Of a DNA stretch of 15,367 nucleotides, positions 8,617-15,367 are shown piece by piece; position 1 is the stretch's first letter, and each line of letters begins with the position of its first letter. This DNA is from Acidobacteriota bacterium (lineage in GTDB: Bacteria; Acidobacteriota; Vicinamibacteria; Vicinamibacterales; SCN-69-37): positions 1 through 15,367 of the forward strand of contig JANLHE010000333.1 in NCBI GenBank assembly GCA_024653875.1. Direction: 5' to 3'. The notes beneath the pieces were generated by a model. The model made no database searches. It worked only from the letters and a program-made list of their open reading frames with translations, and had not been told where the DNA came from. The position numbers and the translations under genes are program-made.

Positions 8617-9822
8617 CTAGAGCATGCCGCGAATCTCCGCCTCGGTCAGCACCGTGGACGCCTTCTTGGCCGCCGCGAAGATCCGCTCCACACGCGCGTC
8701 GGTGGCCTCCAACCCGCGCCGCTCGAGCCAGTAGACGACGTTGGATTTGCCGGACATCGGCCCCACCTCAATCACCTGTTCACGCCCCACCAGACTGGCC
8801 GGCACGCCCGAGTAGACCGCATCGATGAGCGCCGGATCCTGCTTCTTGTACGCCTTGATCACCGCGGCGGCGTGGACCCCGGTGGCCGTGCGGAAGGCGT
8901 CCCGCCCCAGCACCGGGTAGTTCGCCGGCAGGGGCACGCCGCAGACCCGGGAGACCAGTTCGCAGTATTCCCCCAGCCGGGACAGGTCGTCGTGCCGCTG
9001 GCCCAGCAGCACCAGGTTGACCAGCAGCAGGTCCATCGGGGTGTTGCCCACCCGCTCGCCGATGCCGATCGCCGCGCCGTGCAGCCGGGTGGCCCCGGCC
9101 TCCCAGGCCGCCAGCGAGTTGCTGATGGCGAGGTCGCGATCCCGGTGCCCGTGCCAGTCGATGCCGATGCCGCCCCCGCACTCGTCCACGATCGACTGGA
9201 CAAACCGCGTGACGGCCGCGGCGCCCGCCGGCGTGGCGTGGCCGACCGTATCCGCGATGCACACCCGCGAGGCGCCCGCCCGGATGGCCGCGGTGTACAG
9301 GCGCCGCAGGGAGTTTGGATCCGCGCGGGTGGTGTCCTCGGTGACGTACATCACCGGCAGGCCCTCCTTCACGGCGAAGCCCACGGCCTCCTCGGTCAGC
9401 GCCACCAGCCGGTCCAGCGTCCAGTCCTCCGCGTACTGCCGGATGGGGCTGGACCCGATGAACGTGCAGCACTCGATGGGCATACCGACCGTCTGCGAGA
9501 TCCGGGCCACCGGGATGATGTCGGCCAGCACCGTGCGCGCGGCGCAGTTGGCCCGCACCTTGAGGCGGGCGCTGACGATCTCCCCGGCAAGCCGCTCCAC
9601 ATCGGCCACCACGTGCGGGCCCGCGCCCGGCAACCCGATGTCCGCCGTCTCGATGCCCAGCGCGTCAATCAGGTGGAGGATGCGGATCTTGTCGTCAATC
9701 GACGGCGTGGTCACCGACGGGGATTGCAGCCCGTCCCGCAGGGTCTCGTCGTCGAGCATCACGGGCCGGCGCACGACCGGGCCGGTACCCACTTCGTTCC
9801 AGTCGTAAATCAGCGGATGCAT
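8617..9822 (-). CDS. 2-isopropylmalate synthase / homocitrate synthase-like DRE-TIM enzyme
   Basis: A 401-residue acyl-CoA condensing enzyme of the HMGL-like TIM-barrel family, expected to join an acyl-CoA to a 2-oxoacid. Near the N-terminus LDDETLRDGLQ (R29, D30) gives the catalytic arginine and a metal ligand; DWHGHRDRDLA (H224, H226) gives the HxH metal site; GIGERVGNTPMDLLL is the conserved C-terminal barrel motif; TGVHAAAVIKAYKK and EVGPMSGKSNVVYWL follow. Residues after the barrel are helical and there is no room for the LeuA allosteric domain, so it is a short form without that leucine-feedback module. Substrate (isopropylmalate, homocitrate or citramalate route) cannot be fixed. The start ATG 9822 shares one base with the TAA of the upstream gene; a longer open frame to 10005 is an overlap artefact. 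Confidence 0.87.
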   Translation of the reverse strand: MHPLIYDWNEVGTGPVVRRPVMLDDETLRDGLQSPSVTTPSIDDKIRILHLIDALGIETADIGLPGAGPHVVADVERLAGEIVSARLKVRANCAARTVLADIIPVARISQTVGMPIECCTFIGSSPIRQYAEDWTLDRLVALTEEAVGFAVKEGLPVMYVTEDTTRADPNSLRRLYTAAIRAGASRVCIADTVGHATPAGAAAVTRFVQSIVDECGGGIGIDWHGHRDRDLAISNSLAAWEAGATRLHGAAIGIGERVGNTPMDLLLVNLVLLGQRHDDLSRLGEYCELVSRVCGVPLPANYPVLGRDAFRTATGVHAAAVIKAYKKQDPALIDAVYSGVPASLVGREQVIEVGPMSGKSNVVYWLERRGLEATDARVERIFAAAKKASTVLTEAEIRGML

Positions 9823-10079
9823 TACTTCCTCAGTCGAATGGTCAGCAGGCCGGCGCCCACGATGAGCGCGGTCCAGGCGGTGGCCCGGATCACCCCCCCG
9901 CGGACGGCGCCCGCCATCAGGCCGGCCATGTCCGGCTCGGGCCCGCGCCCCAGTTCCCAGGTGGCCGCGCGCAGCAGGTATTCCCGCGGCGCGCCGGACA
10001 TCCACACATCAAACGCCGCGTTCCAGACCACCGCGCCCAGGACCAGCCACATCAACACCAGCACCCGGGTGCGTGTCAT
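9822..10079 (-). CDS. Small two-helix membrane protein, unknown function
   Basis: An 85-residue protein I do not recognise. It has a hydrophobic helix near residues 6-27 (VLVLMWLVLGAVVWNAAFDV), a polar middle with charged residues (residues 30-52), and a second helix near 62-82 (VIRATAWTALIVGAGLLTI) ending in a basic RLRK. Both ends overlap neighbours: its ATG overlaps the phosphatase stop by four bases (ATGA) and its TAA shares a base with the next ATG. That tight packing, plus the plausible membrane layout, supports a real gene. It may be a membrane anchor or partner for the phosphatase encoded just upstream, which is inference from position only. Confidence 0.75.
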   Translation of the reverse strand: MTRTRVLVLMWLVLGAVVWNAAFDVWMSGAPREYLLRAATWELGRGPEPDMAGLMAGAVRGGVIRATAWTALIVGAGLLTIRLRK

Positions 10080-11716
10080 ACGGCGTCGGTGCCCCGATAC
10101 CGGATCACCATCGCGGTGATGTCATCACCCTGCGCGGTGCCCCTGGTGAACTCGCTGACGACGTCGAACACGTGCGCCACCAGCCCCTCGGCGGTCTGGG
10201 CGTTGGCCGCCTGGATCGCGGCCAGCAGCCGGTCATCCCCAAACTCCTCTTCCTCGGCGTTGAGGGCTTCGGAGACGCCGTCGCTGAAGACCACCACGAT
10301 GTCGCCCGGGACCAGCTGCACGGTCGCCTCCGAGTACGGCGCGAACTCCAGCAGGCCCACGACCGGGCCGCCCTCCTCGAGCCGGCGCACCCCGGACGGC
10401 CCCACCACGAACGGGGGGTTGTGCCCGGCGTTGGTGTAGGTGAGGCTGCCATTGGCCTGGAGGATGCCGAACATCAGCGTCACAAACCGCGACTCGATGC
10501 CCCGCTTGCACAGGACCTTATTCGCCGTGCTGACCAGCGACGCCGTGCCGTCCAGCCCGTGGACGTGCGAGGCGAACATGCCCTGCATCAGCGCGCTCAG
10601 CAGGGCCGCGGGCGGCCCCTTGCCGGCCACGTCGCCCAGGGTGAAGCCAAAGGCCTTGCCGTCGAAGTCCAGGTAGTCGAAGAAGTCTCCACCGATCGAT
10701 CGGCACGGAATGGAGGCGGCCGCCGCTTCCACGAAGCGGAGGCTGGCCAGCGGCTTGGGCATCAGCGCCTGCTGAATCTCCGCCGCGATGCGCATCTCGT
10801 GTTCCATCTTCGATTTTTCGAGCTTCTCGCGATACAGCTGCGCGTTCTGGATCGCCACCGACGCTTCCGACGCCAGCGTGTCCAGGGCGCGGCGCGTGGA
10901 CTCGGTGAGCAGGTTCCCCTTCTCGCGGCTGTCGAGATACAACACGCCGATGCGCCGGTCCTCGGTGTTCGCCTCGGCCCTGTCGACGTAGAGGACCGCG
11001 TTGAGGGGCACGCACACCACGTTGCGGATCCCGAGCGCCACCGTCCCCTGGTGCACGTCCGCCAGCGCGCCGTCGAGCAGGTCCGCCACCACGCGGGTCT
11101 GGCCCACGCGGAACACCTCTTCCGGAATCTTGCGGCTGATCCCGAACGTGGCGTCGGTCAGGGTCACCTTGCCGCGGCCCCGGGCCAGCTTGAACTCAAG
11201 CGCGTCCCCGTCGCCGGCCAGCATGATGAAGGCGCGCTCCGCGCCGGACAGTTCGATGGCGGCATCGAGCACGAGCGCCAGCACCTCCTGCAGCACGCGG
11301 CCGGACCCCAGCGACCGGAAGCCCTCGAGCAAGGCCGTGATCTGCCGAAGGTCATCACGCGCGCCGGTCATCGACCGCGACAGCACCGACGTCTCGGAGC
11401 CGAAAAAGCAGAGGATGTCCGCGCCGCCGCCCCGGCCCAGCCGGATGCGATCGCCCGACATCAGCTTGTGCGTGGTGATGGGCGCCTCGTTCACCGACGT
11501 GCCGTACCGGGATCCCAGGTCGCGCACGGTCCATGCGCCGTCCACCACTTCCAGGATGGCATGCTCCCGCGATACCTCGCTGCCGGCCAGCCGCAGGTCG
11601 TTGGTCTCGCGCCTGCCGATGGCAAACGGGCTCTTGTCCACGACCACGGGCCGCTCGCCCTGGGTGTCCGACACGTCCAGCCGCAGGGGCTCCAGTGGAA
11701 TCTGTCCGGTAGTCAT
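10076..11716 (-). CDS. FHA-GAF-PP2C (SpoIIE/RsbU-type) serine phosphatase
   Basis: A 546-residue soluble signalling protein with three domains in order. An FHA domain (about 10-105) has FAIGRRETNDLRL (G34, R35), SREH (S49-H52) and GSRYGTSVN, so its phosphothreonine-binding residues are intact. A GAF domain (about 125-295) contains VLDAAIELSGAERAFIML and RIGVLYLDS. A coiled linker (MRIAAEIQQALMP) leads to a PP2C-type phosphatase domain (about 320-540) with metal-binding aspartates in IGGDFFDY (D344), GDVAGKGP (D362), FSDGVSE (D479) and QGDDIT (D531, D532). It likely dephosphorylates a serine on an anti-sigma-antagonist-like partner when its FHA or GAF domain is engaged. No kinase or STAS partner is in the window. 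The start overlaps the upstream zinc-ribbon gene by four bases. Confidence 0.95.
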   Translation of the reverse strand: MTTGQIPLEPLRLDVSDTQGERPVVVDKSPFAIGRRETNDLRLAGSEVSREHAILEVVDGAWTVRDLGSRYGTSVNEAPITTHKLMSGDRIRLGRGGGADILCFFGSETSVLSRSMTGARDDLRQITALLEGFRSLGSGRVLQEVLALVLDAAIELSGAERAFIMLAGDGDALEFKLARGRGKVTLTDATFGISRKIPEEVFRVGQTRVVADLLDGALADVHQGTVALGIRNVVCVPLNAVLYVDRAEANTEDRRIGVLYLDSREKGNLLTESTRRALDTLASEASVAIQNAQLYREKLEKSKMEHEMRIAAEIQQALMPKPLASLRFVEAAAASIPCRSIGGDFFDYLDFDGKAFGFTLGDVAGKGPPAALLSALMQGMFASHVHGLDGTASLVSTANKVLCKRGIESRFVTLMFGILQANGSLTYTNAGHNPPFVVGPSGVRRLEEGGPVVGLLEFAPYSEATVQLVPGDIVVVFSDGVSEALNAEEEEFGDDRLLAAIQAANAQTAEGLVAHVFDVVSEFTRGTAQGDDITAMVIRYRGTDAV

Positions 11717-12024
11717 TTCCGACGAAGTCTACCGGAACGCGCGCCCGCTGACACGCGGAGCGTCACCAGGGTGCCGGCGGCCAGCACGGCGCCCACCGCC
11801 ACCACCTGCTGCCACACCGGCCAGCCGGCTTCGCGTCCGAACCAGTACACGGCCGCCAGGGCGGCGACCTCCAGCACGGCGGCCACGGCCACCCAGGGCA
11901 CCGACGACCGGGCCGCGCCGGCCGGGCCGCGGGTCACCGGCGCCAGATCTTCGGTCGGCGTTCCGCACTTGTAACAAACGATGGCCTTCTCGGCAATGGT
12001 GGTTCCACAGGATCGACACGTCAC
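11713..12024 (-). CDS. Zinc-ribbon membrane protein, unknown function
   Basis: A 103-residue protein with an N-terminal zinc ribbon of two CxxC knuckles, CRSCG (C3, C6) and CYKCG (C17, C20), then a short polar linker and two hydrophobic segments (about residues 44-63, PWVAVAAVLEVAALAAVYWF, and 73-92, VAVGAVLAAGTLVTL), ending in a very basic tail. I chose GTG 12024 because GGAG lies eight bases upstream and the zinc ribbon begins at once; a longer frame from 12369 is the reverse of the rhomboid gene and has no support. Its stop overlaps the phosphatase ATG by four bases (ATGA), making it the first gene of the four-gene run. A role as a membrane-linked sensor or adaptor for the phosphatase is inference. 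Confidence 0.82.
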   Translation of the reverse strand: MTCRSCGTTIAEKAIVCYKCGTPTEDLAPVTRGPAGAARSSVPWVAVAAVLEVAALAAVYWFGREAGWPVWQQVVAVGAVLAAGTLVTLRVSAGARSGRLRRK

Positions 12025-12032
12025 GCGCGCTA

Positions 12033-12036
12033 CTCC
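12033..12036 (-). promoter_or_regulatory. Ribosome binding site that fixes the zinc-ribbon gene start
   Basis: GGAG on the - strand, eight bases before GTG 12024. It decides between this short start and much longer alternatives that would run through the divergent rhomboid gene. Confidence 0.55.
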
Positions 12037-12067
12037 GTCAAAGGTTACGATACGTTCCGGCCTCAGT

Positions 12068-12598
12068 ATGCTCTTTCCGCTCCGTGACGTCATACCCCCG
12101 CGCACGGCGCCCGTCGCCACCTGGGCCCTCATCGGATTCACCATCGTCGCGCAGCTCGCGCTGTTTCCGCGCGCGCACCTGGTCCTGCTCGCCGCCAACA
12201 TGATCGCCCTCCGGATTTTCGGCGAGAACGTCGAAGACCAGATGGGCCACGGACGGTTCCTGGGGTTCTGCGTGGTGTGCGGCGCCACGGCCGCGCTGGC
12301 CCTCACGTGGGCCGGCCCGTTTCCGCGTCTGGAGATGCCGGGCACGAGCGGCGCGGTCGCCGGCGTCATGGGCGCCTATTTCGTGATGTTCTTCCACTCG
12401 CGCGTGCTGGTGCGCCTCCCCCTCGTCATCGTCGAGGTGCCGGCGATTGTCTTTCTCGCGCTGTGGGCGCTGGTGCAGGTGCTGGGAAGCCGGCCCGCCG
12501 CGCTGTATGGACCGGCCAGCGGCCTGCTCGCCGGCGCCGCGCTCATCCGGTGGTTCCGGCGGCCGGAGCGCGCGCGGTGGGAGTGGCGCGAGGGCTAA
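12068..12598 (+). CDS. Rhomboid-family membrane protein, probably catalytically inactive
   Basis: A 176-residue integral membrane protein of the rhomboid (S54) fold, shown by MLFPLRDVIPPRTAPVATWALI at the N-terminus, IFGENVEDQMGHGRF and the serine motif GTSGAVAGVMGAY (S94). The oxyanion asparagine is kept (N44). Two key histidines are not: the HxxxN histidine is replaced by Leu40, and the catalytic histidine of the last helix, normally in AHxGG, falls at about P149 in ALYGPASGLLAG. The segment between helix 1 and the N44 helix is also unusually short, so the usual L1 loop is missing. I therefore read it as a pseudoprotease. The start ATG 12068 lies 43 bases from the divergent zinc-ribbon gene; the frame extends upstream to 11981 but that part overlaps the other gene. 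No clear ribosome site. Confidence 0.85.
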   Translation: MLFPLRDVIPPRTAPVATWALIGFTIVAQLALFPRAHLVLLAANMIALRIFGENVEDQMGHGRFLGFCVVCGATAALALTWAGPFPRLEMPGTSGAVAGVMGAYFVMFFHSRVLVRLPLVIVEVPAIVFLALWALVQVLGSRPAALYGPASGLLAGAALIRWFRRPERARWEWREG

Positions 12599-13575
12599 AA
12601 GGCCTGGTCGCCGCCCTTGGCGCGAATCTGGGCGCCGACCGTGGCCAGCTCAATCATCAGCTTCTCCCACGCGGCGTCGTACTCCGCGGCCGGCATGGCC
12701 GCCTTCTTCCGCTTGAGTTCGTCGACCTGGTCGGTCAGCAGTTCCTGCTTCTGCAACAGCATCTGCAGCGCGGGATCGGCGGCCCTGGCCCCCGTTACGG
12801 CATCCAGGTACGTCATGGTCGACAGCGTCCCATCCTCGCCGGTGGCCGACATCGCCTCGCGTCCCTTGCCGTCGCCGTTGTCTTCAAGCAGCGGACGCTC
12901 GGTCGCGAGCAGCCCCTTCTGCTCGTAGTACTGCTTGACGATGCGGGAGGCGTAGAAGAAGGCCTCCCACATCGACAGGCGGCCGTCCTTGTCGAGATCG
13001 GCGGCGCTTGCGTTCAGCGCCTGGACGAAGGCGTCGGCGAACATCGTGGAGTACCGCTGCGCGGCCGTGCTGGTGGACGTGATGATGATGCGCCGGTCGC
13101 CGGTGAGCCCGGCCGCGAACGGAAAGCTCGCGCTCGAGCTGTTGACGAACACGAGCCTGGCTTTGACGGGCGCGAGCACGGCCTTCCAGTCCTCGACGGA
13201 CAGGTCGGGGCCCACCAGGTTGAACTTGGCGGACGCCGCGTCGGCGGTGCCGTGGCCGATCAGCATCACGAACAGCAGGTCCGTCGACTGCAGGGACGCG
13301 GCGAGCTTCGTGAACGTGGCGCGCACGTTCTCGGCGGTCGCACGCTGTTCGCCCTCGCGCGCCTGCTCGGCCATGACCGTGAGTTCGGCCGGACCCAGCG
13401 TGAACCTGGCCCGCAGCGTCGCGGCCATCGCATCCAGCCAGCCGCGGTGTTGCTCGGCGAACATCGGCTCGCCGGACGCGCCCTGGATGATGACCGCGTG
13501 GCGGGCGGGTTGCGCGGCGGCCGCGACGGGCAACAGCACGCAGACGAATACGCCGAGAATCGCTCTGGTCATCAC
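12595..13575 (-). CDS. Secreted caspase-fold (C13/C14-like) protein with EF-hand and no catalytic cysteine
   Basis: Begins with a signal peptide (FVCVLLPVAAAAQ, cleavage near residue 21). The caspase-like core has the histidine motif MLIGHGTAD (H108) and, 39 residues on, a strand VFVNSSSASF where the catalytic Cys would sit at about S147. The only cysteine in the whole protein is C12 of the signal peptide, so a cysteine-protease mechanism is excluded. A perfect EF-hand loop follows, DLDKDGRLSMWE (193-204), then LLEDNGDG, which may be a second calcium site. The C-terminal 60 residues (QMLLQKQELLTDQVDELKRKK) look coiled-coil. It starts with GTG 13575 or ATG 13572, one or four bases after the upstream TPR-peptidase gene, so the two are coupled. 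The 3' end overlaps the convergent rhomboid gene by four bases. Confidence 0.85.
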   Translation of the reverse strand: MMTRAILGVFVCVLLPVAAAAQPARHAVIIQGASGEPMFAEQHRGWLDAMAATLRARFTLGPAELTVMAEQAREGEQRATAENVRATFTKLAASLQSTDLLFVMLIGHGTADAASAKFNLVGPDLSVEDWKAVLAPVKARLVFVNSSSASFPFAAGLTGDRRIIITSTSTAAQRYSTMFADAFVQALNASAADLDKDGRLSMWEAFFYASRIVKQYYEQKGLLATERPLLEDNGDGKGREAMSATGEDGTLSTMTYLDAVTGARAADPALQMLLQKQELLTDQVDELKRKKAAMPAAEYDAAWEKLMIELATVGAQIRAKGGDQAF

Positions 13576-13576
13576 G

Positions 13577-15367
13577 CTACTGCTTCCGAATCACGGCCAG
13601 CAGGATGTCCTGGGCGCGGGCATATGTCGGCGCCTGCTCCAGTGCCTTGAGCGCCTCCGTCTTGGCTTCGCTCTTCCGGTTCAGTCCCAGGTACGCCTCG
13701 GCCAAGTCGGTGTGCGCCTCGGCCTTGTTCAGCGGCCCGAGCGCCACAACGGCCTGCAGTTCGGTCAGCGCCTCCGCGTAGTCCTTGCGGGCCAGCGCCC
13801 GGCGTCCAAGGTGGACGTGCGTATCCACGTCGTACGGATACACGTCGGCCACCACGCGCAGCGCGAACGCCTCGTTGGCATCGTCGTTCGCCTCCCGCGC
13901 CAGCGCGGCCAGGCGCTGCGCGGCGACGACGTTGTCGTGATCCCAGGTCAGCAACTCGCGAAGTTCCCGGCGCGCCTTGGCTGCGTCGCCCTGCTTGGAG
14001 GCGATCTCCGCCAGGAGCGCGCGAGGACTGCTGTCGCCCGAGGCCATGGGCGCGAGCGCGGCCGCAAGTTCGAGGGCCGCCGCCGCGCCGGCCAGGTCGC
14101 CACTCTCGAGCAACGCCTGCCCCAACGACCACTGTGCCATGTAGCTGCCCGGCGCCTTCGCGACAAGCGCCCGCGCCGCGTCAAGGGACTGCGGCCCTTT
14201 GCGCTCGGCCGCGGGCCGCGGGTCGGCCATCGCCCTGGCCAGCGCGCCGTACTCCTTCTCGACGAACACCTTGAACGACGCGTCAATGTCGTCGACGGTC
14301 TTGCCGAACGCCTTGGCGAACGCCTCCGGGTCCTTGGCCCCGCCGGCATACGCCGCCAGCAGCGTCCGCAGCCCTTCATCGCCGTTGAGCGAGACCAGAT
14401 GTTCGGTCAGCAATGACGCCTCGAAGTACGCGAACGCGAGGTCGCGCGGGCGCTGAAACGCGTTGGGCAGCCCCTTCACGCCGAACGTCCGGTTCTCCGA
14501 GAGCGCGCTCGCGAACTCCAGGGCGAGTTCCCGCCCCCATGCCTTGTTGTAGCGGTGCTCCTCGAAGACCGAGATGCCCTCGGTGAGCCAGCGCGGCACG
14601 CGGTAGTTCGACGCCTGCAGGGAAAACACGTGCGCAATCTCGTGCCACAGCGTGGCCTGCCAGCTGAACGTGCCCGGTTTGAGCGCCTTGGGGGAATCCA
14701 TCGTGATGACGCGCCCGAAGCACGCGCCCAGCGCGCCGACCAGCCCGGGCAATCCCAGCGTGCGGACCGCGAAGTCGTCGTGCTTCTGGAAGACCTCGAC
14801 CAGAATCGGCCCCTTCGGCGTGAAGCCGTAACGGCCCGCGAACGCCTTGTAGGCCTGTTCGGCCAGCGGCACGGCGTACGCCTTGAGCACGGCAGCGTCG
14901 TCCTTGGCGAACTTGAAGACGAACTCGCCGGCCGTCACCGTCTCGAACCCATCCACCAGATCCAGCGATGCCAGCATGTTGTACGTGTTGCCGTTGTAGG
15001 GATCGACCTTGAACGCGCGCTCGAGCGCGATCCGGGCGGCCGCCTCGTCACCGGAGCGCATCAAATACACGCCGAGGTCGGCGAACCCCTCCGGGTCTTC
15101 CTCGTCGACCACGGTCGCCTGCCGGGCAAACGCGGCCGCATCGTCGAACCGGTACAACCGCGCGGCCTGCTCGCCGACGATCCGGTAGCCCCGCCCGAAC
15201 AGCGGATTCGCGGCGCGCGCGCGCCCCATCCAGCGATCGACGTCGGCGCTGCTGCCGTCCGCGTAAGCCAGCGCGGCGCGGTACCCGAACGCCTCGGGCG
15301 TGCCCGGCCGCGACGCGGCCAGCCGATCGAGCGCCTCCGCCGCGCCGGGCCGGTCGTCTTCCGCGAG
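13577..15367 (-). CDS. TPR protein with a gluzincin (peptidase MA-like) metallopeptidase domain (5' partial)
   Basis: The frame is open to the window edge, so the N-terminus is missing; 596 residues are visible. The order is: N-terminal TPR-like helices (residues about 1-130, for example FADLGVYLMRSGDEAAARIA), a central domain of the peptidase-MA type with zinc motif HEIAH (H242, E243, H246) and downstream ligand E263 in WLTEGISVFEE, then C-terminal TPR-like repeats (about 385-596, including WSLGQALLESGDLAGAAAAL and LAEAYLGLNRKSEAKTEAL). The metal site is complete, so it is probably an active zinc peptidase, likely periplasmic by comparison with relatives, although the signal peptide is not visible. 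TPRs may hold substrates or partners. It is directly upstream of the caspase-fold gene, with a one-base gap. Confidence 0.88.
   Translation of the reverse strand, partial: LAEDDRPGAAEALDRLAASRPGTPEAFGYRAALAYADGSSADVDRWMGRARAANPLFGRGYRIVGEQAARLYRFDDAAAFARQATVVDEEDPEGFADLGVYLMRSGDEAAARIALERAFKVDPYNGNTYNMLASLDLVDGFETVTAGEFVFKFAKDDAAVLKAYAVPLAEQAYKAFAGRYGFTPKGPILVEVFQKHDDFAVRTLGLPGLVGALGACFGRVITMDSPKALKPGTFSWQATLWHEIAHVFSLQASNYRVPRWLTEGISVFEEHRYNKAWGRELALEFASALSENRTFGVKGLPNAFQRPRDLAFAYFEASLLTEHLVSLNGDEGLRTLLAAYAGGAKDPEAFAKAFGKTVDDIDASFKVFVEKEYGALARAMADPRPAAERKGPQSLDAARALVAKAPGSYMAQWSLGQALLESGDLAGAAAALELAAALAPMASGDSSPRALLAEIASKQGDAAKARRELRELLTWDHDNVVAAQRLAALAREANDDANEAFALRVVADVYPYDVDTHVHLGRRALARKDYAEALTELQAVVALGPLNKAEAHTDLAEAYLGLNRKSEAKTEALKALEQAPTYARAQDILLAVIRKQ

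Noticed and set aside
9823..10005. N-terminal extension of the synthase-like gene
   Set aside because: It overlaps the small membrane protein gene in another frame, has Arg/Gly/Pro-rich shadow composition, and the catalytic domain begins soon after ATG 9822.
10073..11974. Long + strand open frame opposite the FHA-GAF-PP2C gene, and a similar one at 12277-13650
   Set aside because: Both are mirror frames of well-supported - strand genes, low-complexity and without domain signatures.
12046..12051. TACGAT as a -10 box for the rhomboid gene
   Set aside because: It is only 16 bases from the ATG, has no -35 partner, and such hexamers occur often by chance.
12025..12369. N-terminal extension of the zinc-ribbon gene
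   Set aside because: This part is the reverse strand of the rhomboid gene; the zinc ribbon begins directly after GTG 12024, which has a ribosome site.

Overview
The window is a dense, GC-rich bacterial chromosome segment with almost no non-coding DNA. It holds 15 protein genes and no RNA gene, insertion sequence, CRISPR array or phage gene that I can see, and no gene-free stretch over about 110 bases. Gene content (pst-phoU with ppx, hexameric-type citrate synthase, a secreted glutaminyl-cyclase-like enzyme, a SWIB protein with a lysine/alanine-rich tail, an FHA-GAF-PP2C phosphatase, a secreted caspase-fold protein beside a TPR-metallopeptidase) suggests an Acidobacteriota-like Gram-negative, possibly class Vicinamibacteria. 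That placement is inference from gene content and composition only.

Region 1 (1-8040, + strand) is one long co-directional run. It opens with the 3' part of a Ppx/GppA phosphatase, then pstS-pstC-pstA-pstB-phoU: the complete high-affinity phosphate ABC importer and its regulator, with stop/start overlaps. It continues after only a few bases into yacG (gyrase inhibitor), gltA (citrate synthase) and a lipoprotein glutaminyl-peptide cyclotransferase of the M28 fold. Polyphosphate/alarmone hydrolysis, phosphate uptake and phosphate signalling fit together as a phosphate module. yacG, gltA and the cyclase look appended to it.

Region 2 (8032-8145) is a structured convergent junction: two tandem palindromes, the first overlapping the cyclase stop codon, followed by a strong hairpin with T-runs on both strands that can serve as a bidirectional terminator.

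Region 3 (8161-12024, - strand) reads, in transcription order: zinc-ribbon membrane protein, FHA-GAF-PP2C phosphatase, small two-helix membrane protein, isopropylmalate-synthase-like enzyme. These four overlap by 1-4 bases at each junction and must be translationally coupled or nearly so. A 108-base gap then separates the SWIB-domain, histone-H1-like protein, which has its own strong ribosome binding site.

Region 4 (12068-15367) has a rhomboid-family membrane protein on the + strand, divergent from region 3, whose 3' end overlaps by 4 bases a - strand pair: a partial TPR/zinc-metallopeptidase protein followed 1 base later by a secreted caspase-fold protein. The rhomboid has lost its catalytic histidine and the caspase-fold protein has no cysteine outside its signal peptide, so two probable pseudoproteases lie tail to tail. 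This cluster, together with the tandem palindromes, is the least conventional part of the window.
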